NCBI GenBank assembly: GCA_002388885.1 | Contig: DGNI01000019.1 | Location: forward strand, 1 to 7,821 | Reading direction: 5' to 3' | Source: Parvularculaceae bacterium UBA4496 | GTDB lineage: Bacteria > Pseudomonadota > Alphaproteobacteria > Caulobacterales > Parvularculaceae | Length of the DNA: 7,821 bases | Shown here: one piece after another, positions 1 through 5,982 of the stretch | Layout: each line of letters starts with the position of its first letter | Position numbering within the stretch: position 1 is the first letter of the stretch | The notes under the pieces: model-generated | What the model was told of the DNA's origin: nothing | What the model saw: only the letters and a program-made list of their open reading frames with translations | The model's database searches: none | Program-made: the position numbers and the translations under genes

Positions 1-1
1 A

Positions 2-967
2 GAAGTCGTCCATGCCGGTATTCAATATAAACCGGACGGCGTGCGCGCCTCGCTCGCTGTGAGGGGACGCGACGCGCTTTACCAGTTTTGCGCCGAACAC
101 AAGGTCAATTACGCGCGTTGCGGCAAGCTGCTTGTCGGCATCGGCGAGGCCGAAGTTGCAGGGCTAAAAGCGCTAAAAGCCAATGCGGAGCAAAATGGCG
201 TCGGCGATCTTGAAATTGTCGATGGCGCCGCGGCGCGCGCGCTGGAACCCGGACTAAGATGCGACGCGGCGATCCTGTCGCCGTCGTCAGGCATCGTTGA
301 CAGCCACGGGTTGATGCTCGCGCTGCTTGGCGACGTTGAAGACAATGGCGGCGCGCTGGCGCTGTCTGCGCCGGTGATTGCAGGCCGCGTACAGAGTGAC
401 GGCATTGAGATTGATGTCGGCGGCGCCGACCCGGTCGCCCTGAATGCGAAAACCGTCATCAACTGCGCCGGGCTGTGGTCGGATCGCGTGGCGCGGTCGA
501 TTGACGGCATTCCGCCCGAGACAATTCCGGCCCTCAACTACGGCAAGGGGCAGTATTTTACCTATTCCGGCGCGGCGCTGTTCAAGCGGCTCATCTATCC
601 GTTGCCGTCGCCGGACAGTCAGGGCGTACACTACACGCGCGATCTCGGCGGACAGGCGAAACTCGGTCCCGATATTACGTTTATTGACTCCAATACGGAT
701 TATGCCGTTGACCCGTCGCGCCGTGATGCGTTTGCCGCCGCCGCACAGCGTTTCTGGCCTGATCTCGATCCCGAAAAACTGCAGCCCGGTTACGCCGGCA
801 TTCGCCCGAAACTCAAAGGACCGGGCGAGGAGGGGGACTTCCTCTTCTCCGATACATCAATGCACGGCGTTCCGGGATACCTAGGCCTTTACGGCATCGA
901 ATCGCCGGGGCTTACGACGTGTCTTGCGGTGGCGGATCATGCCGCCGCGCTTGTTGCAAAGAACTGA
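2..967 (+). CDS. FAD-dependent oxidoreductase, LhgO/L-2-hydroxyglutarate dehydrogenase-like, C-terminal part
   Basis: The reading frame is already open at base 2, so the N-terminus with the FAD-binding GxGxxG motif lies outside the window; 321 residues remain of a family usually near 400. A short stretch reading HAGIQY at visible residues 4-9, close to the left edge, matches the HAGIYY signature of L-2-hydroxyglutarate dehydrogenases. Near the end, YAGIRPKL followed by LYGIESPGLT matches the conserved FAD and substrate closing segment of the same DAO-superfamily group. Known members oxidise L-2-hydroxyglutarate to 2-oxoglutarate and pass electrons to the respiratory chain at the inner membrane. 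The substrate here is inferred from family resemblance only; related 2-hydroxyacid or amino-acid oxidases are possible. A GTG at 41 is in frame but is internal, because the conserved motif precedes it. The TGA ends at 967, and the convergent gene's stop begins at 968. Confidence 0.85.
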   Translation, partial: EVVHAGIQYKPDGVRASLAVRGRDALYQFCAEHKVNYARCGKLLVGIGEAEVAGLKALKANAEQNGVGDLEIVDGAAARALEPGLRCDAAILSPSSGIVDSHGLMLALLGDVEDNGGALALSAPVIAGRVQSDGIEIDVGGADPVALNAKTVINCAGLWSDRVARSIDGIPPETIPALNYGKGQYFTYSGAALFKRLIYPLPSPDSQGVHYTRDLGGQAKLGPDITFIDSNTDYAVDPSRRDAFAAAAQRFWPDLDPEKLQPGYAGIRPKLKGPGEEGDFLFSDTSMHGVPGYLGLYGIESPGLTTCLAVADHAAALVAKN

Positions 968-2503
968 TTACCGCCTGTCGTAACGTATATTCCGCCGGTC
1001 CATTAGCGCTTCCACCTCGCCGCTGTCATTGAGCACAAACATCATCACATCGCCGGAATAGGGAATCAGCTCATGTCTTATGCTCTCGGGCGCGGTGAAT
1101 GGCTCCGTTACAGATCGCAGATTACCTATGCTCAAGACGAGGTCTTCGCCTTCGAGCGTGACTTCGATAGCGCCGTAAAGGCCGTTCTCATAAACGCCGA
1201 CATACTTTTCCCGCGGGAGACTTAATTTCCACTCCCGCGCCGCACGCCGCTCACGATCCGCGGCGGCATTTTTGAAAGCCTGATCACGGGCCGTAACAAG
1301 CTCTTCAACCGCGACGTCAGCCGCCGCGCGCGCATCCGGGTCGCCAGCCAGCCGATCGTAAATAAAATTGGCGACGATATCAGGAAGCGTAAATCCCGTT
1401 TCGCTGTCGTTGACGAACGCCGCCACGCCGACCTTGCGATCCGGCATGTAGGAAACATGAGCACGGAACCCGGCGAAGCCGCCAAAATGATGGACGAGCA
1501 TGTCATCTTTATAAGGACCGGTGTACCAGCCGAGGCCGTAATGATCGCGCTTGTAGTCGCCGAACGCGCCTCCAAATTCAGCCAGCGGCGCGCGGGTTTC
1601 GCGAACAGCTTCGGCAGGAATGATCTGTTCGCCGCCAACAGCGCCATCCTCAACCAGCAGTTCCAGCCAGCGCAGGGCGTCATTGGCGCTCATGACCATC
1701 CCGCCTGCAGATTGCATCGTCTCGTCTGTCTTCTCCAGGGCAACACGCACCGGTCCGCCCTCAGCGCCGGTGTAATGCGGCCGGGCGAGGGACCATCCCT
1801 CTGAGTTCGCCTTTGACATGTAAGCCGTGGTTCGGGTCATGCCTACAGGCTCGATAATTTCCTGCGCAACCAGATCCTGCCAATCGACGCCAAGCTTTCG
1901 GTCGGTCATCACCGTCAGCACGTTGTAGCCCTCATTGGTGTAGTCAAAGGTTCCGTGGGGCGCGTCTTCATTGGGCTCTGACGTCGAGAGAAGCCGCCAG
2001 TTGAGTTCCGGCGTATGCTGGCCTGTAAATGCCGCGCGAAATCCGATCGGGCCGTTTGAAACACCGGAGGTGTGGGTGAGCAATTCGCGTAATATGACTT
2101 CATCCGGCGCGATGCTGTACGGAAATTCTGCATCCGGCGCGTATTCATTTAGCGTTGCATCAAGATCGATTTCGCCGCGGTGGTGCAGGATGTTCATCGT
2201 CAGGGCGACGAAGGATTTCGTTGAGGAGGCAATATAGAACGCCGTCTCTTCGCTTACAGGATCGCCGGTCTCTACGTCCGTCACGCCGAAACCGCGGGCG
2301 TAAACGCCTTCAGGGGTATAGACCGCGACCGAAAAGCCGGGAACAACGCCCAGCTCGGACATGGCGACTTCGACGAGTTCATTGATCTCGCCGGAAATCG
2401 CCAAAGACGGCGGAGCCGGTTTCGGCGCCGGAGAGGCGCAAGCGGAAAGTGAGAATGAGACCGCCAGCGCCAAAGGCGCAGCGAAGAGGCCGGTGAATTT
2501 CAT
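968..2503 (-). CDS. Beta-lactamase-fold serine hydrolase, predicted lipoprotein
   Basis: This 511-residue protein belongs to the class C beta-lactamase/DD-peptidase-like serine hydrolases. Visible motifs are SSTK at residues 93-96 (Ser93 nucleophile, Lys96 general base), the family's LLTHTSG at 141-147, YTN at 188-190, and HHFGGFAGF at 338-346 in place of the KTG box. Residues 1-21 form a lipoprotein signal peptide ending in the lipobox LSAC, with Cys22 to be lipidated. Ala at +2 argues for outer-membrane sorting. A Pro/Ala-rich tether follows. The last 90 or so residues (GVYENGLYGAIEV onward) look like the DUF3471-type C-terminal beta domain. The true substrate cannot be read; esterase or D-amino-acid peptidase activity is more usual than antibiotic hydrolysis in this group. 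The ATG at 2503 is supported by a good ribosome binding site. The AraC-type regulator gene ends 63 bases upstream on the same strand. Confidence 0.92.
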   Translation of the reverse strand: MKFTGLFAAPLALAVSFSLSACASPAPKPAPPSLAISGEINELVEVAMSELGVVPGFSVAVYTPEGVYARGFGVTDVETGDPVSEETAFYIASSTKSFVALTMNILHHRGEIDLDATLNEYAPDAEFPYSIAPDEVILRELLTHTSGVSNGPIGFRAAFTGQHTPELNWRLLSTSEPNEDAPHGTFDYTNEGYNVLTVMTDRKLGVDWQDLVAQEIIEPVGMTRTTAYMSKANSEGWSLARPHYTGAEGGPVRVALEKTDETMQSAGGMVMSANDALRWLELLVEDGAVGGEQIIPAEAVRETRAPLAEFGGAFGDYKRDHYGLGWYTGPYKDDMLVHHFGGFAGFRAHVSYMPDRKVGVAAFVNDSETGFTLPDIVANFIYDRLAGDPDARAAADVAVEELVTARDQAFKNAAADRERRAAREWKLSLPREKYVGVYENGLYGAIEVTLEGEDLVLSIGNLRSVTEPFTAPESIRHELIPYSGDVMMFVLNDSGEVEALMDRRNIRYDRR

Positions 2504-2512
2504 TGTTAAACG

Positions 2513-2518
2513 CTCCTT
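2513..2518 (-). promoter_or_regulatory. Ribosome binding site of the serine hydrolase gene
   Basis: Read on the minus strand, AAGGAG stands 9 bases before the ATG at 2503. It fixes that start, and the lipoprotein signal peptide begins directly from it. Confidence 0.7.
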
Positions 2519-2566
2519 TTCACCGGACGAAGGTAGTCCAGTTCAGACAGCCGATCTTGGACGATC

Positions 2567-3301
2567 TTAACCGGCTTCGGCGTCGGCCCAGTTGCAAAGT
2601 TTGCGGAAACTTTGCGGCGTTCTTCCCGTAACGCGATTGAACATCCGGTTCATGTGGCTTTGATCGTAGAATCCGGCCTGAACAGCGATGTCTTTCAGGC
2701 TTTTCTTTCCCTGGGCGATAAGGGCGACAGCGCGCCTGACGCTGTGCAGCCGTGCATGCTCTGTGATGCTCAGGCCGAAATGACGCCGGAACTGCCTTGA
2801 TGCATGCACCGGATGGATGCCCGCATGTTTTGCCCTATCAGTAATGTTGATTTCATTGAGGCCTACCGATTCAAGTTCTTCCTTGAGCCTCAGGATCCAG
2901 CGCTGCGGTGTTCCGCCATGAAGCGCGCCCTGATCAAGGTATGAGAGCAATGAAAGGATAGATCCGGCAACTCCGGCGCTGCTTCCATGCGACGCAGACT
3001 CAAGTAGGCATATGCTTTCCCGAAATACATTCGGTTCTCTTTTTAGACGCCACATCCGGGTGTCACATGAAAAACCGTCAGGAAGCTCTACCGATGCGAT
3101 AAGCGCGCCATCGGCGCCGAACCGGGTTTCGTGGGGAACTTCTTCGCCCTTGTATAAAAGGTCGCCGGGCCGCGCGGCGATGGCGCCGTTGGTGCTGTCC
3201 TCTGCGAAGGCGCCTTGAAGCAGGAATGAAAGGCGCGAGTGCCGATCGCGATGCGTGGGATGACGCTCTCCCGCTTCGTAACGCCGGGTTTTCAAACGCA
3301 T
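2567..3301 (-). CDS. AraC-family transcriptional regulator with N-terminal cupin-like domain
   Basis: A 244-residue regulator. Residues 1-75 resemble the cupin sensor domain of AraC proteins: ERHPTHRDRHSRLSFLLQG, then PGDLLYKG and VPHETRFG. The C-terminal 95 residues hold the paired helix-turn-helix typical of AraC/XylS. HTH 1 is about 151-174 (NITDRAKHAGIHPVHASRQFR) and HTH 2 about 201-224 (SLKDIAVQAGFYDQSHMNRMF), closed by the GRTPQSFRK signature. The frame stays open to 3538, but that extension is Arg-rich, crosses the tRNA gene, and has no other good start, so the ATG at 3301 is chosen. Its ribosome binding site (AGGG, 2 bases away) is poor. The gene lies 63 bases upstream of the serine hydrolase and points the same way, so co-transcription or direct regulation is plausible. 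The ligand is unknown. Confidence 0.88.
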   Translation of the reverse strand: MRLKTRRYEAGERHPTHRDRHSRLSFLLQGAFAEDSTNGAIAARPGDLLYKGEEVPHETRFGADGALIASVELPDGFSCDTRMWRLKREPNVFRESICLLESASHGSSAGVAGSILSLLSYLDQGALHGGTPQRWILRLKEELESVGLNEINITDRAKHAGIHPVHASRQFRRHFGLSITEHARLHSVRRAVALIAQGKKSLKDIAVQAGFYDQSHMNRMFNRVTGRTPQSFRKLCNWADAEAG

Positions 3302-3433
3302 AACCCTGCTGGCCCCGCTTCGCCTTTTACGTAATGTCTTTGGTAGGCTGCGGCTGGATTTCAGGCAAGCTCGGCTGTTGCAGGGCGCGTCAGGCCGTTT
3401 TCTATTTGCGGGAAATCGATGCCGGCGGCGGCC

Positions 3434-3462
3434 TTGCGAGCCGGCGCAGGCCCCGCTATAGA
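3434..3462 (+). promoter_or_regulatory. Promoter of tRNA-Met
   Basis: TTGCGA at 3434-3439 (in the context CTTGCG) and TATAGA at 3457-3462 (in the context CTATAG) are separated by exactly 17 bases. This fits the alphaproteobacterial housekeeping pattern CTTGAC-N17-CTATAT, and it sits 40 bases before the mature tRNA. Transcription would begin near 3468-3470, just at the base of the leader hairpin. Each box matches the E. coli consensus at 4 of 6 bases. Confidence 0.55.
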
Positions 3463-3469
3463 CGCGCCT

Positions 3470-3493
3470 CCGGCGCGGGGCCTCCCGCGCCGG
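3470..3493 (+). repeat. Perfect 10-bp hairpin in the 5' leader of the pre-tRNA
   Basis: CCGGCGCGGG at 3470-3479 pairs perfectly with CCCGCGCCGG at 3484-3493 around a GCCT loop. The run ACCCTTTT follows, up to the first base of the tRNA. Because it lies between the predicted promoter and the tRNA, it would be the 5' leader removed by RNase P. It could be read as a terminator for + transcription, but there is no + strand gene upstream within 2.5 kb, so a leader role or an incidental GC-rich palindrome is more likely. Confidence 0.6.
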
Positions 3494-3501
3494 ACCCTTT
3501 T

Positions 3502-3578
3502 GGCGGGGTAGCTCAGTTGGTAAGAGCGCAGGATTCATAACCCTGAGGTCGCGAGTTCAAGTCTCGCCCCCGCTACCA
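3502..3578 (+). tRNA. tRNA-Met(CAT), elongator type
   Basis: The 77-base sequence folds as a complete cloverleaf. The acceptor is GGCGGGG (3502-3508) with CCCCGCT (3568-3574), closing in a G-U pair. The D arm is GCTC/GAGC. The anticodon stem is CAGGA/CCCTG with loop TTCATAA and anticodon CAT at 3536-3538; the pair next to the loop is an A-C mismatch. The variable loop is AGGTC. The T arm is GCGAG/CTCGC around TTCAAGT. The discriminator is A3575 and CCA is encoded at 3576-3578. The body resembles elongator Met tRNAs of alphaproteobacteria. A CAT anticodon could also belong to the lysidine-modified tRNA-Ile2, which sequence alone does not fully exclude. It lacks the three G-C pairs typical of initiator tRNA. 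Confidence 0.95.
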
Positions 3579-3582
3579 GTTA

Positions 3583-3594
3583 AAACAATTGTTT
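3583..3594. repeat. 12-bp perfect palindrome just after the tRNA
   Basis: AAACAATTGTTT starts four bases after the CCA end and is self-complementary over 12 bases. The composition drops sharply to AT-rich here, at the point where tRNA-targeting elements usually cross over. Its function is unknown. Confidence 0.4.
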
Positions 3595-3608
3595 AGGCTG
3601 GTTTCACG

Positions 3609-3648
3609 AAGGAACACATAGAGACCGTTTACAGGGGTGTTCCTTTTT
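3609..3648 (+). terminator. Likely rho-independent terminator of the tRNA transcript
   Basis: AAGGAACAC at 3609-3617 pairs perfectly with GTGTTCCTT at 3637-3645 across a 19-base loop. The T run continues to 3648. The direction of the T run suits a + strand transcript from the tRNA, 30 bases upstream. The long loop and AT-rich stem make it a modest terminator. It overlaps the last codons of the convergent small gene. Confidence 0.45.
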
Positions 3649-4003
3649 GGGTCACATCGTTGAAGTCCATCCGTTCGACTTCGGCGAGTAGTTTTCGCAA
3701 TTCGGACTTGCCCTCATCTGTGATCGGAAGCTCCAAGTCCGAAACACGCTTTCTAATTTTATCGAGTCGAGGATCAGCGATTGGGACGGAAACAAAGTCG
3801 TCATAATCCCATGCACCGCCAGTTCCGTCGTGAAATTCACGGAGAAATTTCGAAACCTCACTCGGTTTAATGTTCGCTGGTTTTTCGAAGGGTATCAGTA
3901 TGAGTTTTATCAGAATAATGATCGGCAGGAGGACAATAGCCGATACAATGCCGAGAAAATTTCGCCATTTAGGAGCACCAGGATCATAGAAAACAAAATG
4001 CAA
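3629..4003 (-). CDS. Small single-pass membrane protein of unknown function
   Basis: A 124-residue protein. One strongly hydrophobic segment at about residues 16-38 (FLGIVSAIVLLPIIILIKLI) is followed by a soluble acidic domain. Within that domain, GGAWDYDDFVSVPIADPRL and the closing LPITDEGKSELRKLLAEVE resemble a group of small uncharacterised bacterial proteins with a TGG-WDWDDF-S-PI-DPRL core; this resemblance is from memory and unverified. The frame has no ATG between the preceding stop at 4052-4054 and the membrane helix. The only sensible start is TTG at 4003, with GGAG 10 bases before it. A residue-poor head before the helix may mean the original N-terminus was lost when the neighbouring integrase remnant was joined here. 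AT-rich composition marks it as accessory DNA. Confidence 0.6.
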   Translation of the reverse strand: MHFVFYDPGAPKWRNFLGIVSAIVLLPIIILIKLILIPFEKPANIKPSEVSKFLREFHDGTGGAWDYDDFVSVPIADPRLDKIRKRVSDLELPITDEGKSELRKLLAEVERMDFNDVTQKGTPL

Positions 4004-4032
4004 TGGTTCGGTACTCCAAATAGGACATAATC

Positions 4033-4206
4033 TCTCGTCTGCCGCATCCGTTCAATCGCGGAAATGACGACCGCCTTGCGGCTGACATAGCGCCGCCGGA
4101 TACGCGCCGACATGCCGGTTTCCCAACCCATGATTTCGTCAATGTCACGATCTTCGAAGCCGTGACGCATCAGGTGCGTGGTTGTGGCGGTCGAAGAAAG
4201 TCGACA
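4033..4206 (-). pseudogene. Tyrosine recombinase remnant, C-terminal catalytic fragment
   Basis: Read on the minus strand, about 58 residues match the end of a phage-type integrase. They run CRLSSTATTTHLMRHGF, RDIDEIMGWETG, then RRRYVSRKAVVISAIERM. This is the usual order HxxR helix, the GH/GW box (Trp in place of the second His, as in some family members), and the catalytic tyrosine. The His of HxxR is replaced by Ile, and nothing upstream looks like the rest of an integrase: there is no N-terminal arm domain and no first catalytic Arg. The frame runs on from 4242 to 3910, but the flanks look like chance extensions. The fragment points toward the tRNA, so it may be what is left of an older element that once used tRNA-Met as its target. 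It is clearly not a functional recombinase. Confidence 0.65.
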
Positions 4207-4288
4207 ATCAATATTCTGACGGAGAGGAAGAGTTTCGAACACATAAAAATTATTGCACTACAATGTGTTGAAAGTTTTGGAAGTCAAA

Positions 4289-4528
4289 TTAAAGCCGCTT
4301 CTTTATGAACGCGCGGCCATTGCCAGTTTTAAGAAATGCCTCAAATTCTTCCGCTTTTTTATAATTGGAAAAAGCAATATAGGTTTTGATTTTCCACGGC
4401 TTGAATTTATTAGTGTGAATAGATTTTCCGCTATTATGTTCTTCCAATCTTCTATCAAGATCGTCCGTAAGCCCAGTATAATAGCGCTCTGGATCGATTT
4501 CACTTTGAAGGATGTAGACATATTTCAT
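4289..4528 (-). CDS. Small GIY-YIG domain protein (UPF0213/YhbQ-like)
   Basis: A complete 79-residue single-domain protein. The GIY-equivalent is YVYIL at residues 3-7 and the YIG-equivalent is YYTGL at 16-20, followed by DDLDRRLEEHNSG with the conserved Arg and His-Asn. It ends in the family's usual tail, GRAFIKKRL. GIY-YIG domains are metal-dependent nucleases, but the small stand-alone forms are poorly characterised and their activity is uncertain. Many alphaproteobacterial genomes carry such genes near RNA genes and integration hot spots, flanked by palindromic DNA, as here. The ATG at 4528 has no clear ribosome binding site; only GGCGGGCT lies nearby. The gene is strongly AT-rich, unlike the chromosomal genes in the window. 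Confidence 0.85.
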   Translation of the reverse strand: MKYVYILQSEIDPERYYTGLTDDLDRRLEEHNSGKSIHTNKFKPWKIKTYIAFSNYKKAEEFEAFLKTGNGRAFIKKRL

Positions 4529-4604
4529 TTTTTAGCCCGCCTTCGCCTTGCTACGGCGCGGCATCCGTTTCGCACGCGACACCGCTAATCGCGCTGTAGC
4601 TAAC

Positions 4605-4649
4605 CCGCTTACGCTGCCGTAGGCAGCTGCAGCGTGGTAGCGAAAGCGG
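4605..4649. repeat. Imperfect hairpin in the non-coding stretch between the GIY-YIG gene and the integrase
   Basis: ACGCTGC (4611-4617) pairs with GCAGCGT (4629-4635), and the flanking CCGCTT (4605-4610) pairs with AAGCGG (4644-4649) with an internal bulge. The rest of 4529-4746 holds more short inverted words (for example CGCC/GGCG around 4548-4556) but no open frame that looks like a gene. The block resembles the palindromic flanks often seen beside GIY-YIG genes. Confidence 0.4.
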
Positions 4650-4763
4650 ATGGCGGAGACGAAGTCCGTATTTAATGAGTCCCAGAGTGTCCAGCGAAGT
4701 CTAAAAGTCTGTATAAAAACAATATGTTATTGCGACGCTCGGTCCTATGTCGTATGGCCGGAT

Positions 4764-4804
4764 ATGCCGGCATCCGAGATTTGATGTGGGACGCAATGTG
4801 GGAC
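4764..4804 (+). repeat. Palindrome and tandem TGTGGGAC repeats before the integrase
   Basis: ATGCCGGCAT at 4764-4773 is a perfect 10-bp palindrome. ATGTGGGAC then occurs at 4784-4792 and again at 4796-4804, a 12-base period, ending 8 bases before the chosen integrase ATG. Repeats placed directly upstream of an integrase gene suit arm-type integrase sites or operators for an AlpA/excisionase protein. The longer frame from 4747 would code through this array, which argues against that earlier start. Confidence 0.5.
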
Positions 4805-4812
4805 CGGGCTCC

Positions 4813-5982
4813 ATGGGCAAAGTCGTTTACAACCAGCTTACTGTAAAACGCGTTTCATCAATCAGGAATCCGGGACGCTACACGGACGGTCTGGGTCTGC
4901 ACCTTTATGTCGATGCCTCCGGCGCGAAGCGCTGGGTGATGCGCGTATGCGCCCATGGGTGCCGGCGAGACATCGGATTGGGATCCGTCAATGACGTACC
5001 ACTAGCTGAAGCCCGGCGACGACGAGATGAACTCCGGAGTAAATTGCGAGATGGAGAAGATCTGTTTTCACTTCGTGGGCGGCCCCAGGTAGGCCCGAGT
5101 TTTGAGGATTATGCCCGCAAATATCATTTAACCATCGCCGGTGACTGGAAAAACGCCAAACACGCGCAACAGTGGATTAACACTCTCATCGCCTACGTTT
5201 TTCCGATTATTGGCAAAATGCCTGTCGGAACTGTAGACGCCGCTGCCATCAAGAAGGCCCTGGAACCTATCTGGACTGAGAAACCGGAAACAGCGCGCAG
5301 GGTTCGGCAGCGAATCGGGCGGGTTATTAGCGCCGCAATCAGTGAAAACCTTCACCCCGGCCCAAATCCAGCCCCGGACGCCACAACGGCACTGAGCGCG
5401 CGGAGGCCCAAGGCGAAGAAATTCGCGGCCATGCCTTATCGGGAGGTTCCGGCGTTCTTTCAACGGCTTGACGCAAGCGATCTCTCGCCATCGGCCCGGC
5501 TGGCGTTCCAGTTTCTGATCCTCACCGCGGGGCGAACCGGCGAAATTATTGGCGCGAGATGGTCGGAGATCGACAGTGAAAATGCCGAATGGACGATTCC
5601 CGCCGACCGTATGAAGGCCGGCGAATCGCATATTGTTCCATTATCGGCGCCTGCGCTCGACATACTCAGCGCGGCGCACAAGCTGTTCGAAAGCTCAGAG
5701 CATGTTTTTCCGGCAATGCGCGCAGACAAGCCCCTTTCCAATATGACCCTCCTGCAGGCATTGCGGCGCTTTAAGGAGCCTTACACCACGCATGGCTTCC
5801 GGTCGTCGTTCCGGGACTGGGCGGAAGAGAAAACAAACTATCAGCACGCTGTGAAAGAGGCGGCATTGGCGCACACCGTCAGGAACAAAGTTGAAGCGGC
5901 CTACCGTAGAACCACTCTATTGGAAAAACGGCGATTGCTTATGGACGACTGGGGGAGATTTCTCAGGGGAGGATCATCATGA
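4813..5982 (+). CDS. P4-type tyrosine site-specific recombinase (integrase)
   Basis: A 389-residue integrase, normal length for the P4/CTX group. The N-terminus holds the DUF4102-like arm-binding domain: LTVKRVSSI, the GRYTDGLGLHLYV box, and LGSVNDVPLAEARRRRDEL. A core-binding helical domain follows from about 95 to 185, then the catalytic domain. The full catalytic set is present: Arg241 in AGRTGEI, Lys268 in DRMKAG, His327 and Arg330 in THGFR, His354 in ALAHT, and the nucleophile Tyr364 in AAYRRT. It should therefore be active, inserting and excising its element, probably at a tRNA or the 3' end of a gene. An ATG at 4747 would add 22 residues unlike the family and would translate the repeat array, so the ATG at 4813 (MGKVVYNQLT) is preferred; its ribosome binding site (GGGA) is weak. 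The stop overlaps the next gene by 4 bases (ATGA). Confidence 0.95.
   Translation: MGKVVYNQLTVKRVSSIRNPGRYTDGLGLHLYVDASGAKRWVMRVCAHGCRRDIGLGSVNDVPLAEARRRRDELRSKLRDGEDLFSLRGRPQVGPSFEDYARKYHLTIAGDWKNAKHAQQWINTLIAYVFPIIGKMPVGTVDAAAIKKALEPIWTEKPETARRVRQRIGRVISAAISENLHPGPNPAPDATTALSARRPKAKKFAAMPYREVPAFFQRLDASDLSPSARLAFQFLILTAGRTGEIIGARWSEIDSENAEWTIPADRMKAGESHIVPLSAPALDILSAAHKLFESSEHVFPAMRADKPLSNMTLLQALRRFKEPYTTHGFRSSFRDWAEEKTNYQHAVKEAALAHTVRNKVEAAYRRTTLLEKRRLLMDDWGRFLRGGSS
5965..5972 (+). promoter_or_regulatory. Strong ribosome binding site of the 195-aa gene, inside the integrase end
   Basis: AGGGGAGG lies 6 bases before the ATG at 5979, within the last codons of the integrase. Together with the ATGA overlap it points to translational coupling of the two genes. 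Confidence 0.7.

Noticed and set aside
1222..2385. Several open frames overlapping the serine hydrolase gene on both strands
   Set aside because: They are rich in Arg and Ser with no domain or start signal, and are explained by the GC-rich codon use of the hydrolase gene, whose motifs are complete.
968..2503. Antibiotic-resistance class C beta-lactamase
   Set aside because: The protein is far longer than AmpC, is a lipoprotein, has a HxG-type third motif and a C-terminal extra domain, which fits the broad serine hydrolase group rather than a true cephalosporinase.
3448..3493. Mutually exclusive hairpins (AGGCCCCGC/GCGGGGCCT versus CCGGCGCGGG/CCCGCGCCGG) as an RNA switch
   Set aside because: The left arm of the first hairpin lies in the promoter spacer and would not be transcribed from the predicted start, so the two forms could not compete in the RNA.
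3302..3538. N-terminal extension of the AraC regulator up to 3538
   Set aside because: It is Arg-rich with no family character, crosses the tRNA-Met gene and its promoter, and the cupin domain starts naturally at the ATG at 3301.
3502..3578. tRNA-Met as the attachment site of the present element
   Set aside because: No copy of the tRNA 3' end was found on the right side of the element; the only match, CGCTACCA near 4635-4642, is inverted and just 8 bases.
4253..4588. Plus-strand frame overlapping the GIY-YIG gene
   Set aside because: It lacks any recognisable motif, while the opposite strand holds a complete GIY-YIG protein with a conserved start and end.
4747..4812. Earlier integrase start at 4747
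   Set aside because: The extra 22 residues do not resemble integrase N-termini, and the region consists of a palindrome and tandem TGTGGGAC repeats, better explained as regulatory or attachment DNA.
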